A stretch of 10,125 nt of DNA. It comes from Chloroflexota bacterium (GTDB lineage: Bacteria > Chloroflexota > Dehalococcoidia > Dehalococcoidales > UBA2162). The translations under genes were made by a program, and so were the position numbers. A model generated the notes under the pieces. The model searched no databases, was not told where the DNA came from, and saw only the letters and a program-made list of their open reading frames with translations. The stretch covers positions 1-10,125 of the forward strand of contig JACPSA010000128.1 of the NCBI GenBank assembly GCA_016193545.1. The letters are read 5' to 3'. Numbering within the stretch: the stretch's first letter is position 1; each line of letters starts with the position of its first letter. Positions 1 through 5,227 of the stretch are shown here, in pieces.

Positions 1-328
1 CCAGCGGAAGATGGCTCTCATAAGCATACTTATAGCTCTTACCGAAGCCGGGGGCGATGGTAGTAATCCCCTCCTTGAGCAGCTTCCCATCGGCGTAGAA
101 CTGGTAACTGGCAGTCAGCAGCTCAACAGACGGGTTGTTCAGCCGGAAGATAACGATTACCGACTCACCCTCTCTGGGCACCTGGGGAATGACCGCCATA
201 CTCACCGGGTCTGAGATGCCCTTGACCGTCAGCCAGAAGCTGCCGAGGAGAAGTATGGCTAACCAGACAATGACAATCTTAAGTCTGATACCTTTATCCC
301 CGTACTGTTCCGGTGTGCTGTTCATCAT
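1..328 (-). CDS. Membrane-anchored protein, 3'-truncated by window edge
   Basis: The frame is open from ATG at 328 to the window edge, giving about 109 residues with no stop. It starts MMNSTPEQYGDKG, followed by one hydrophobic helix at about residues 15-35, then a beta-strand-rich stretch (VIVIFRLNNPSVELLTASY at about 57-75) that resembles an extracytoplasmic Ig/CARDB-like sandwich. I do not recognise the family. The start overlaps the stop of the upstream exosortase gene by 4 bp (ATGA, 328-325), and a second ATG follows immediately at 325, so translational coupling is likely. Its topology (short N-terminus, one helix, exported beta domain) resembles the 126-residue protein encoded at 2099-2479 in the same operon. 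By context it may be an accessory or substrate of the sorting system. It could be longer and carry its own C-terminal signal beyond the window. Confidence 0.65.
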   Translation of the reverse strand, partial: MMNSTPEQYGDKGIRLKIVIVWLAILLLGSFWLTVKGISDPVSMAVIPQVPREGESVIVIFRLNNPSVELLTASYQFYADGKLLKEGITTIAPGFGKSYKYAYESHLPL

Positions 329-1257
329 CCCTCACGTCCGTCGCCAGCCGTAACTGCCAATTCGGCAACGCGCTTTTGTCTACCGAACTCCCGAAAGTAG
401 ATGTAAGCGAAAAAGAGATACCACAGCGGGAACAAAAGGTATATCGTCCAGAAGTGTGCCGTCCACAGCGCCTGCTCCCCCAGGTGGTAGCCCGCCAGCA
501 TCAGGATGACCAACCTGATGAAGCTCTGTAACCAGGTGCCGATGACGCCAAACAGGAACAGCCCGACGGCTCTTTTCGCCAATAGAGGCATATCAAGCAT
601 CATCAGAGTGAAGATAGACAGGAAAACCCCCATCGTCGCCGGTCCGGCACAGCCAACCGTAACGACTACCGATATCGGCTCTCCGCTAAAGCTGACGAAA
701 TGAAGCCACTGTCCATCACTCTTAAATGTATAGCCGAGAGTGGTCAGTAACTCTCCCAGCGGAGTGATGACCGTTTGGGAGTAGGGGCCCTCCGCAAATC
801 GCTCGATAAGCAACGGGAAGGAAATAGCAAAACCATATACTGCCAGCAGGATGGATGGTATCCTGGCTGCCCCGACAAAGAAAAGGATAAAGCCCCCCAG
901 CACCACCAGCAGCACCTGGAACATCCGGTAGTCTGTGGAAAAAGGCATCAGTAGGGCAACGGCTATCAGAGTTAATCCCACCGGGATAAAGACCATGCCG
1001 AGAGTGTCGCCCATCTGCTCCCGAACCTGTTTTCTTTTCAGCCAGAGAAAAATAAAGCACAGGACTAAAACTCCCCAGGGGGAAGCCTGGTTCTGCCCCA
1101 GGACCCGGCTAGGCGATATCATGCCCGGTAAACTCACCCAGAATTCCCGGAAGAAGAAAAGAGAGAGCAGAACAGAGGAGACCAGCCACAGCGCCAGCCT
1201 CACCCGCCAGCCGGGATTAAAATAACCGGATATTAAGACCACCTTCGAGTTTCTCAT
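325..1257 (-). CDS. Exosortase/archaeosortase family transpeptidase
   Basis: This 310-residue polytopic membrane protein has about eight hydrophobic helices. The three residues expected of exosortases and archaeosortases are present in the right order and context: Cys203 in VTVGCAGPATMG, Arg248 in LQSFIRLVILML and His268 in LWTAHFWTIYLL, each at the start of or within a helix. The family cleaves proteins that carry a C-terminal tripartite tail (short motif, TM helix, basic cluster) and transfers them to an acceptor at the outer face of the membrane. The Cys motif reads GCAG rather than the CSG common in EpsH-type exosortases, so the subfamily is uncertain. A candidate substrate with a PEFP tail is encoded three genes upstream in the same operon. 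The ATG at 1257 lies 1 bp after the TGA of the CPBP gene with no strong Shine-Dalgarno sequence, which suggests coupled translation. Family assignment is firm; substrate assignment is inferred from context. Confidence 0.9.
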   Translation of the reverse strand: MRNSKVVLISGYFNPGWRVRLALWLVSSVLLSLFFFREFWVSLPGMISPSRVLGQNQASPWGVLVLCFIFLWLKRKQVREQMGDTLGMVFIPVGLTLIAVALLMPFSTDYRMFQVLLVVLGGFILFFVGAARIPSILLAVYGFAISFPLLIERFAEGPYSQTVITPLGELLTTLGYTFKSDGQWLHFVSFSGEPISVVVTVGCAGPATMGVFLSIFTLMMLDMPLLAKRAVGLFLFGVIGTWLQSFIRLVILMLAGYHLGEQALWTAHFWTIYLLFPLWYLFFAYIYFREFGRQKRVAELAVTAGDGREG

Positions 1258-1258
1258 T

Positions 1259-2080
1259 TCACTTCAAACTCAGCAGGTAGGGCAACACCGCTACCAGTAC
1301 CACATTATTGACGGCGTGAGCGATAATGGGCGCCATCAGGCTCTTTGTCCGCAAGTAGACCAGTCCCAGGATAAGCCCGGCTAAGAAGACGAAACCAAGC
1401 TCAGGGACCGACCGCCAGGTGAGGTGCATCACGGCAAACAAGAAAGAGGAGCCGAACACCCCCCACTTCCAGCCAAAGGCAGCCACCAGGTCACGCTGAA
1501 TCAGGCCGCGGAAAAGTAGTTCCTCCCCGAGACCGACGAAGAAGAGCATATAGACCGCATCCCGCAACAGGTATTTTACCGCAAAATCAGGGAAGGCCGG
1601 AGCCGGCTGAAGAATAAGGTATTCGACTGTCCCCAGCGGAGCGCCAATGACCAGACCCATCAGCGAGTACTTCAGCAGCTTCTGCTTACTCAAGCCGAAA
1701 AGCTCCTTAAGACTCAGGTTCTTTTGATAGATATGCCACAGGCACAAGCCCAGGATACAGGAATAGACCGCCGGCAACAGATACTGCTGGTTAATGAAGA
1801 ACCAGGGCAGGGAAGCCGTGAACAGAATATACAACGGGATAAGGGCTAAGGACTCACCGCAATCGGTTATCCCCCGGTCAAAGCGGGAGACTGATAGCAC
1901 GAAGTAGATTAGCATCGCCAGGACAAGGGCGATAACAATGCCATAAGCGACATTGTAGTAGGCAAAAATGTATTCGCAGGCAACAATGGCAACGATAATA
2001 CCAGCGATGAATAAGACCGACCATGGTCCCGGTCTCTTTCTTTCAATCGGCTCGCTCAAACTCGCTATCACCTGCATCAT
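1259..2080 (-). CDS. CPBP family intramembrane glutamic protease
   Basis: This is a 273-residue multi-helix membrane protein. CPBP (CAAX protease and bacteriocin-processing, ABI) signatures sit in the C-terminal half: EELLFRG with Glu186-Glu187 and Arg191, the second motif FAVMH with Phe215 and His219, and HAVNN with His255 and Asn259. These are the active-site motifs of the Rce1-like glutamic intramembrane proteases. Two Met codons open the frame. A TAAGGAGAG ribosome binding site lies 4 nt before the first (2080) and 7 nt before the second (2077), so 2077 may be the true start. It is 18 bp downstream of the small membrane protein gene and 1 bp upstream of the exosortase gene. CPBP proteins act in prenyl-protein processing, bacteriocin immunity, and (the myxosortases) C-terminal sorting-signal processing, which makes a role beside the exosortase plausible but unproven. 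Confidence 0.9.
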   Translation of the reverse strand: MMQVIASLSEPIERKRPGPWSVLFIAGIIVAIVACEYIFAYYNVAYGIVIALVLAMLIYFVLSVSRFDRGITDCGESLALIPLYILFTASLPWFFINQQYLLPAVYSCILGLCLWHIYQKNLSLKELFGLSKQKLLKYSLMGLVIGAPLGTVEYLILQPAPAFPDFAVKYLLRDAVYMLFFVGLGEELLFRGLIQRDLVAAFGWKWGVFGSSFLFAVMHLTWRSVPELGFVFLAGLILGLVYLRTKSLMAPIIAHAVNNVVLVAVLPYLLSLK

Positions 2081-2098
2081 ATCTCTCCTTAAATCCGG

Positions 2099-2479
2099 CT
2101 ACCTTAAGTAATAGGTCACCTGCTCAAACGGTGTGGTTTCACCCTCCTTATAGATGATCAGGTTGACCTTGTCCTCTTTCACCGTTGCCAGATACACATG
2201 CCGTATATGGCTATAGATTCGCCCATTCCCCACCACCACCCTTTCGGTGTAGGTTTCCCCGCCGCTTAACCAGACTAAGTTGTAGCCCATATCCTTGCCT
2301 TCCCGGTTAATGATATCAAACTGAATTATCCACTGGTCTCCGGTCTGGAGCGTTGATTCCCGACCCACCACGCTGTATTCCCGGCCGGTGACCAGGGGAC
2401 GGAACACCGCCAGCACCACCAGCACCCCCAGGAGCACCAGCGAAACGATGAAGATAATTCTAAGCCTTAACTCTGACAT
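2099..2479 (-). CDS. Small single-TM protein with exported beta domain
   Basis: This 126-residue protein has a short basic N-terminus (MSELRLR), one hydrophobic helix at about residues 8-27, and then about 95 residues of alternating hydrophobic strands (DQWIIQFDIINREG, MGYNLVWLSGG, VNLIIYKEGE) that should lie outside the membrane. The pattern of an N/EG turn followed by Y-x-V/L strands recalls the exported part of archaeal DUF1616 proteins. This resemblance comes from reading the sequence and is tentative. Its ATG lies inside the last codons of the sorting-substrate gene (20 bp overlap, different frame), with AAGGA about 9 nt upstream, so it is co-translated with that gene. No catalytic motif or signal cleavage site is evident. 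A role as accessory or scaffold for the sorting enzymes is inference from position only. Confidence 0.75.
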   Translation of the reverse strand: MSELRLRIIFIVSLVLLGVLVVLAVFRPLVTGREYSVVGRESTLQTGDQWIIQFDIINREGKDMGYNLVWLSGGETYTERVVVGNGRIYSHIRHVYLATVKEDKVNLIIYKEGETTPFEQVTYYLR

Positions 2480-4172
2480 ACACCAGATTCCTTTTTCTCA
2501 TCCAGTAGTAGACGCCGAAACAAAGCCCACCCACGACGATAGCCGCTATTACCGTGGGGAATTCAGGGATGGCCGCCGTCGTAGCCTGAAAATCATCATC
2601 GATAACAAAGCCGGCAGCCGCCGCAACATCGTTATAATTCTGCGGCGGGGCTCCCACATCACTATCGAAGACTGCCGCGTGCCAGGTGCCGGCGACAGCA
2701 GCAAAGTCTGTGGTCAGCACATACTGGCTGGAGAGGTCGCCAGAACTCGTCGAGACAAGCCCGCTATCGGTCGCCACTTTCTGTCCGCCACCGGTAAGGT
2801 TACCATCGTAATAACCGACGGCATAATTGTGGCTGGCCAGAAAGCCCTGCCCGAACATGTAGACTATACTATTTCCGCTTGAATCGAACAAATCGTCCTG
2901 AACGGTGTGGGCGGCATCATTGTAGGAGTCCCAGCTGTCTCCTATCGCAAAATCGCTAAGGGAGGTTAATCCCGTCGCCTGTGTGCTCGTGGCTGTCCGC
3001 GTGCCGACGGTGGGATATGTCCACCCGCCACTGTATCTCCCCACGATGAAGGCGCTGGTGTTGGCGCCACTATCCACATCACCGGCAGCAAAAGTGAACG
3101 TGGCGCTGTAACTATCGAATGTAATACCGGAGTTGGTCAGAGTCCAGTAGTCATTAACGTTCTTAGTCGCTTTAATCCTGGAAGAAGCAATATTAGGGTG
3201 CTCTCCGTCAGTTACCTTTACCGTCAGGTTGCCGGCAACGGTAACATTGCCGAAGGCTAGCGTCACCGGGTCATAGTCAGCCGCTTCGCCCACCTCGAAG
3301 GTTCTCGATGTAGCCCCTGTCGCCACATACTTCTGCAGATTGCCGATAACATAACTACTGCTGCCACCACCGGAAACGCTGCCGCTGGAACTGATGATGA
3401 GTGTATTACTGCCGGTAGTAATCTTACCGCTGGTCAGCGTGAGCGTGCCGCTAATGGTTGGGCTGCTGTTAAGTGTGACGCCGTTGGCATTGTTGATGGT
3501 CAGGTTCGGAATTGTCGCCGTCAGTTCTGGTCCGGTGGTTTGAGAGCTGCTGCCGGCATATACCAGAACCGCACTGGCTCCGTAGGTGGGTGCGGCTGAG
3601 GCAGTGGCGGTGCCCTGCATCGAAAGAGTGCCGTTGACCGTAACACCGGTGGTCGTCTTGGCACCGGAGCCGGAGAGGGTCAGATTATTATAGGAGGTAA
3701 AGAAGCTGGCATCAACGGTCTGGGCTCCTGCGGCATTGTAGTCAACCGTACCTGTACCGGGAGTCCATGTGCCTCCGTTAGTGACGGTAATTGTGCCACC
3801 GAGTTGTAAAGTGCCACCACTGGCCATATTGATGCTGCCGGTCTTGGCGCCATTTCCTATGACCAGACTGGTGCCCACGCTAAGCACAGACGTCCCGGCA
3901 GAGAATGACAGAGTTCCATTACCGTTGCTGGCGCCCCCGCTAATACCCAGATTAAGGGTAGCGGCCACGGCATTGGTCACATCAACCGTCAGCGTGGCGC
4001 CGTTTTTCACGGTTACGGTGTCGGTGCTGAGCGGCGGCCCACTAGGTATGGCACTCCAGTTCGTGTTAGTAGTTATCGTGAAGGTGGCCGCCCGGGCCGG
4101 CGTAGCCGTCATCAGGCTGAAGCTCAACGCCAGCACCAGGGCTAATAAAACACTAAATATTTTCCTTTTCAT
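2460..4172 (-). CDS. Secreted beta-rich surface protein with PEFP C-terminal sorting signal
   Basis: I chose ATG 4172, giving 570 residues. An upstream in-frame GTG at 4187 adds five residues but has no ribosome binding site and sits before the signal peptide. Residues 1-28 are a clear Sec signal (MKRK, hydrophobic core, ending TPARA). Residues about 30-270 are Thr/Ser/Gly/Asn-rich short strands (GTLTLTSGKITTGSNTLIIS style) typical of a beta-helix or adhesin-like stalk. Residues about 275-410 form a beta-sandwich-like region (NVNDYWTLTNSG), and about 425-530 a further Ig-like domain (GTWHAAVFDSD). The tail has IPEFP (Pro536-Pro539), a hydrophobic helix at about 540-557, then RKR: the tripartite layout of exosortase/archaeosortase substrates. 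Nine residues follow RKR, partly because the gene end overlaps the next gene. It heads the operon that also encodes the exosortase, its likely processing enzyme. It is probably a surface-anchored or glycosylated structural protein. Confidence 0.88.
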   Translation of the reverse strand: MKRKIFSVLLALVLALSFSLMTATPARAATFTITTNTNWSAIPSGPPLSTDTVTVKNGATLTVDVTNAVAATLNLGISGGASNGNGTLSFSAGTSVLSVGTSLVIGNGAKTGSINMASGGTLQLGGTITVTNGGTWTPGTGTVDYNAAGAQTVDASFFTSYNNLTLSGSGAKTTTGVTVNGTLSMQGTATASAAPTYGASAVLVYAGSSSQTTGPELTATIPNLTINNANGVTLNSSPTISGTLTLTSGKITTGSNTLIISSSGSVSGGGSSSYVIGNLQKYVATGATSRTFEVGEAADYDPVTLAFGNVTVAGNLTVKVTDGEHPNIASSRIKATKNVNDYWTLTNSGITFDSYSATFTFAAGDVDSGANTSAFIVGRYSGGWTYPTVGTRTATSTQATGLTSLSDFAIGDSWDSYNDAAHTVQDDLFDSSGNSIVYMFGQGFLASHNYAVGYYDGNLTGGGQKVATDSGLVSTSSGDLSSQYVLTTDFAAVAGTWHAAVFDSDVGAPPQNYNDVAAAAGFVIDDDFQATTAAIPEFPTVIAAIVVGGLCFGVYYWMRKRNLVYVRVKA

Positions 4173-4343
4173 CTCTGTCCGTCGCACCGGTTCGAGTTGA
4201 TAATCCGACTAATAAACATTCTCACAATACCAATTTTAATCCGCCTGAATTAACTCCCCATAAATCTGCCATTAAATTTCCATAAAAGTTGCCAGTTGAC
4301 GAATGTTCCGTCTGATTAACTCCTTTACGATAATATTGCTGGC
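4173..4343. other. Intergenic gap between Fur-family gene and sorting operon
   Basis: These 171 AT-rich bases must contain the sorting operon's promoter unless that operon is read through from the regulator gene. I found no -35/-10 pair on the minus strand that I would defend, and no Fur-box-like sequence. The upstream gene has no convincing hairpin-plus-T-tract terminator here, so read-through remains possible. Confidence 0.4.
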
Positions 4344-4733
4344 TTACAGGCGGAGAGCTAGCTCGCACTCCCGGCAGATGCCATAGAAGACGAGTCGATA
4401 GTGTGAAATCTTGAAGCCTGTTTTCTGGGCAATCTGGTCGTTAAGCTCCCCATCTACTGGCCCATCAACATCAAAGATGTGCCCACAACTATCACAGATG
4501 AAATGGTTATGTTTGTCGGTTCTACCCTCGAAGTGGCTCAACGGTCCGCCGAATTGCAGCTCTAAGACCTCGCCTCTTCCCGCTAATTGCCTCAGGTTAC
4601 GATAGACCGTAGCCAGGCTGACATGGGGCAACTCCCGTCTCACCCCGTCATAAATCCAGAGAGCGGTAGGATGGGAATTAGTGCTCCGTAAGACCCTGAG
4701 GATAACTTCTTTCTGCTTGGTATGCTTTAGCAT
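4344..4733 (-). CDS. Fur family metal-dependent transcriptional regulator
   Basis: This is a 129-residue ferric-uptake-regulator family protein. The N-terminal winged helix contains the recognition helix VSLATVYRNLRQL (38-50). The C-terminal metal and dimerisation part has HFEGRTDKHNHF (His67, Glu69, His75, His77), a structural zinc pair Cys80-x2-Cys83 and a second pair Cys120-x2-Cys123. Glu69 sits where Fur has Glu and PerR has its oxidation-guiding Asp, and the operator in front of the gene is Fur-like rather than PerR-like, so an iron-sensing Fur is favoured; Zur or PerR cannot be excluded. The open frame extends upstream to an ATG at 4760, but that ATG lies within the promoter/operator. 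ATG 4733 (MLKHTKQKE) gives the normal family length and N-terminus and is chosen. It is single-gene, with a 171 bp gap to the sorting operon. Confidence 0.93.
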   Translation of the reverse strand: MLKHTKQKEVILRVLRSTNSHPTALWIYDGVRRELPHVSLATVYRNLRQLAGRGEVLELQFGGPLSHFEGRTDKHNHFICDSCGHIFDVDGPVDGELNDQIAQKTGFKISHYRLVFYGICRECELALRL

Positions 4734-4744
4734 TTGTCTCTTTT

Positions 4745-4764
4745 TGATAATGACTATCATTATT
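4745..4764. promoter_or_regulatory. Fur box overlapping the regulator's own promoter
   Basis: The 15-mer TGATAATGACTATCA (4745-4759) matches the 7-1-7 Fur box TGATAATNATTATCA at 13 of 14 defined positions. A second, weaker 7-1-7 unit overlaps it, offset by 6 bp (4751-4765), which gives the classical 19-bp form: 16 of 19 matches to GATAATGATAATCATTATC. ATAATGA (4747-4753) and TCATTAT (4757-4763) are perfect inverted repeats. The site covers the end of the -10 element and the predicted transcription start, a position expected for repression by the Fur-family protein encoded just downstream. Confidence 0.85.
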
Positions 4765-4790
4765 ATGACCTATATCGTAGCTGTTGTCAA
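4762..4790 (-). promoter_or_regulatory. Sigma70-type promoter of the Fur-family gene
   Basis: On the minus strand there is a perfect -35 TTGACA (4790-4785), a 17-bp spacer and a -10 CATAAT (4767-4762, one mismatch). The predicted start at about 4755 leaves a leader of about 22 nt before ATG 4733. This placement also argues against translation from the ATG at 4760. Confidence 0.8.
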
Positions 4791-4858
4791 TGCCACAGTC
4801 GAGTGATTCTGAAAGAGGAGAGACTAACTCTTTCGGGTGAGAGAAGCTTTGCCTCAGA

Positions 4859-4913
4859 TGTCATTCTGGAGGAGTCCTTCTTTGGAAGGACGATGAAAAA
4901 TCTCAGGGTGAGG
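4859..4913. repeat. Palindromic intergenic repeat-like element (first)
   Basis: This contains a perfect 7-bp hairpin, GTCCTTC-tttg-GAAGGAC (4874-4891), flanked by GTCATTCTGG on the left and ATCTCAGGGTGA on the right. Flanks of this kind (TCATTCTGAG ... CTCAGGGTGA around a hairpin) are typical of short dispersed palindromic repeats in bacterial intergenic DNA. Only one copy is in the window, so dispersal is inferred from the style of the sequence. Confidence 0.45.
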
Positions 4914-4957
4914 GTGGCAATACACAGATAATCCTCACCACCTCGAAGAGTCTTCGA

Positions 4958-5006
4958 CCTGAGCCCCTTCGCGGAGTTTACACTGAACGAAATGAATGTG
5001 CTCAGG
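4958..5006. repeat. Palindromic intergenic repeat-like element (second)
   Basis: The outer arms CCTGAGC (4958-4964) and GCTCAGG (5000-5006) are perfect inverted repeats. Inside them TTCG and CGAA form a second imperfect arm around GGAGTTTACACTGAA. It shares the CTCAGGGT edge with the preceding element, so the two may be related copies in opposite or degenerate form. It is non-coding and of REP/MITE-like size. Confidence 0.45.
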
Positions 5007-5149
5007 GTAACAGGAGGACGTCACTTTTGATACAAGACTGGGTGAGAGAAAGCTGTGGTTTTCTTATTACAGGATGGCATCATTGTGCATGTTCTGGTAA
5101 GGTAAGTTTGGTGTCATTACTATGAAGATAGAGACAAAAGCTGCCACCC

Positions 5150-5194
5150 TAAATAGAATCCCTCCCTCCCCGATTGTTTCGGAGAGAGAGGGAT
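5150..5194 (-). terminator. Hairpin terminator downstream of the subtilase gene
   Basis: Read on the minus strand, a 15-bp stem (5194-5180 pairing with 5172-5158, with two G-U pairs) closes a 7-nt AT-rich loop. It is followed by TTCTATTT (5157-5150), a modest T-rich tract. It starts 34 bp after the subtilase stop codon, the usual place for an intrinsic terminator. The T-tract is imperfect, so efficiency is uncertain. Confidence 0.65.
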
Positions 5195-5227
5195 TAATGG
5201 GTGAGGTGAGAAGGTCAACCGGGTCTA

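Larger units (their letters stand above)
4765..5150. other. Gene-free stretch with repeat-like palindromes
   Basis: No protein-coding frame here has a plausible start, ribosome binding site or recognisable product. The left part (to 4790) is the Fur-family promoter. The middle holds two palindromic segments, listed separately. From about 5010 to 5150 I see nothing recognisable. Confidence 0.5.

Noticed and set aside
3769..4200. Plus-strand open frame of 143 codons opposite the surface protein
   Set aside because: It is an antisense shadow of a Thr/Ser/Gly-rich repeat gene whose composition suppresses stops. It has low-complexity Pro/Val/Leu content and no start signals.
4344..4733. PerR (peroxide sensor) identity for the Fur-family protein
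   Set aside because: The PerR-specific Asp position is Glu69, and the operator matches the Fur box better than TTATAATNATTATAA. PerR is not fully excluded but is less likely.
4734..4760. Longer start (ATG 4760) for the Fur-family gene
   Set aside because: It lies within the operator and upstream of the predicted transcription start. The added residues MIVIIKKRQ are just the translated Fur box.
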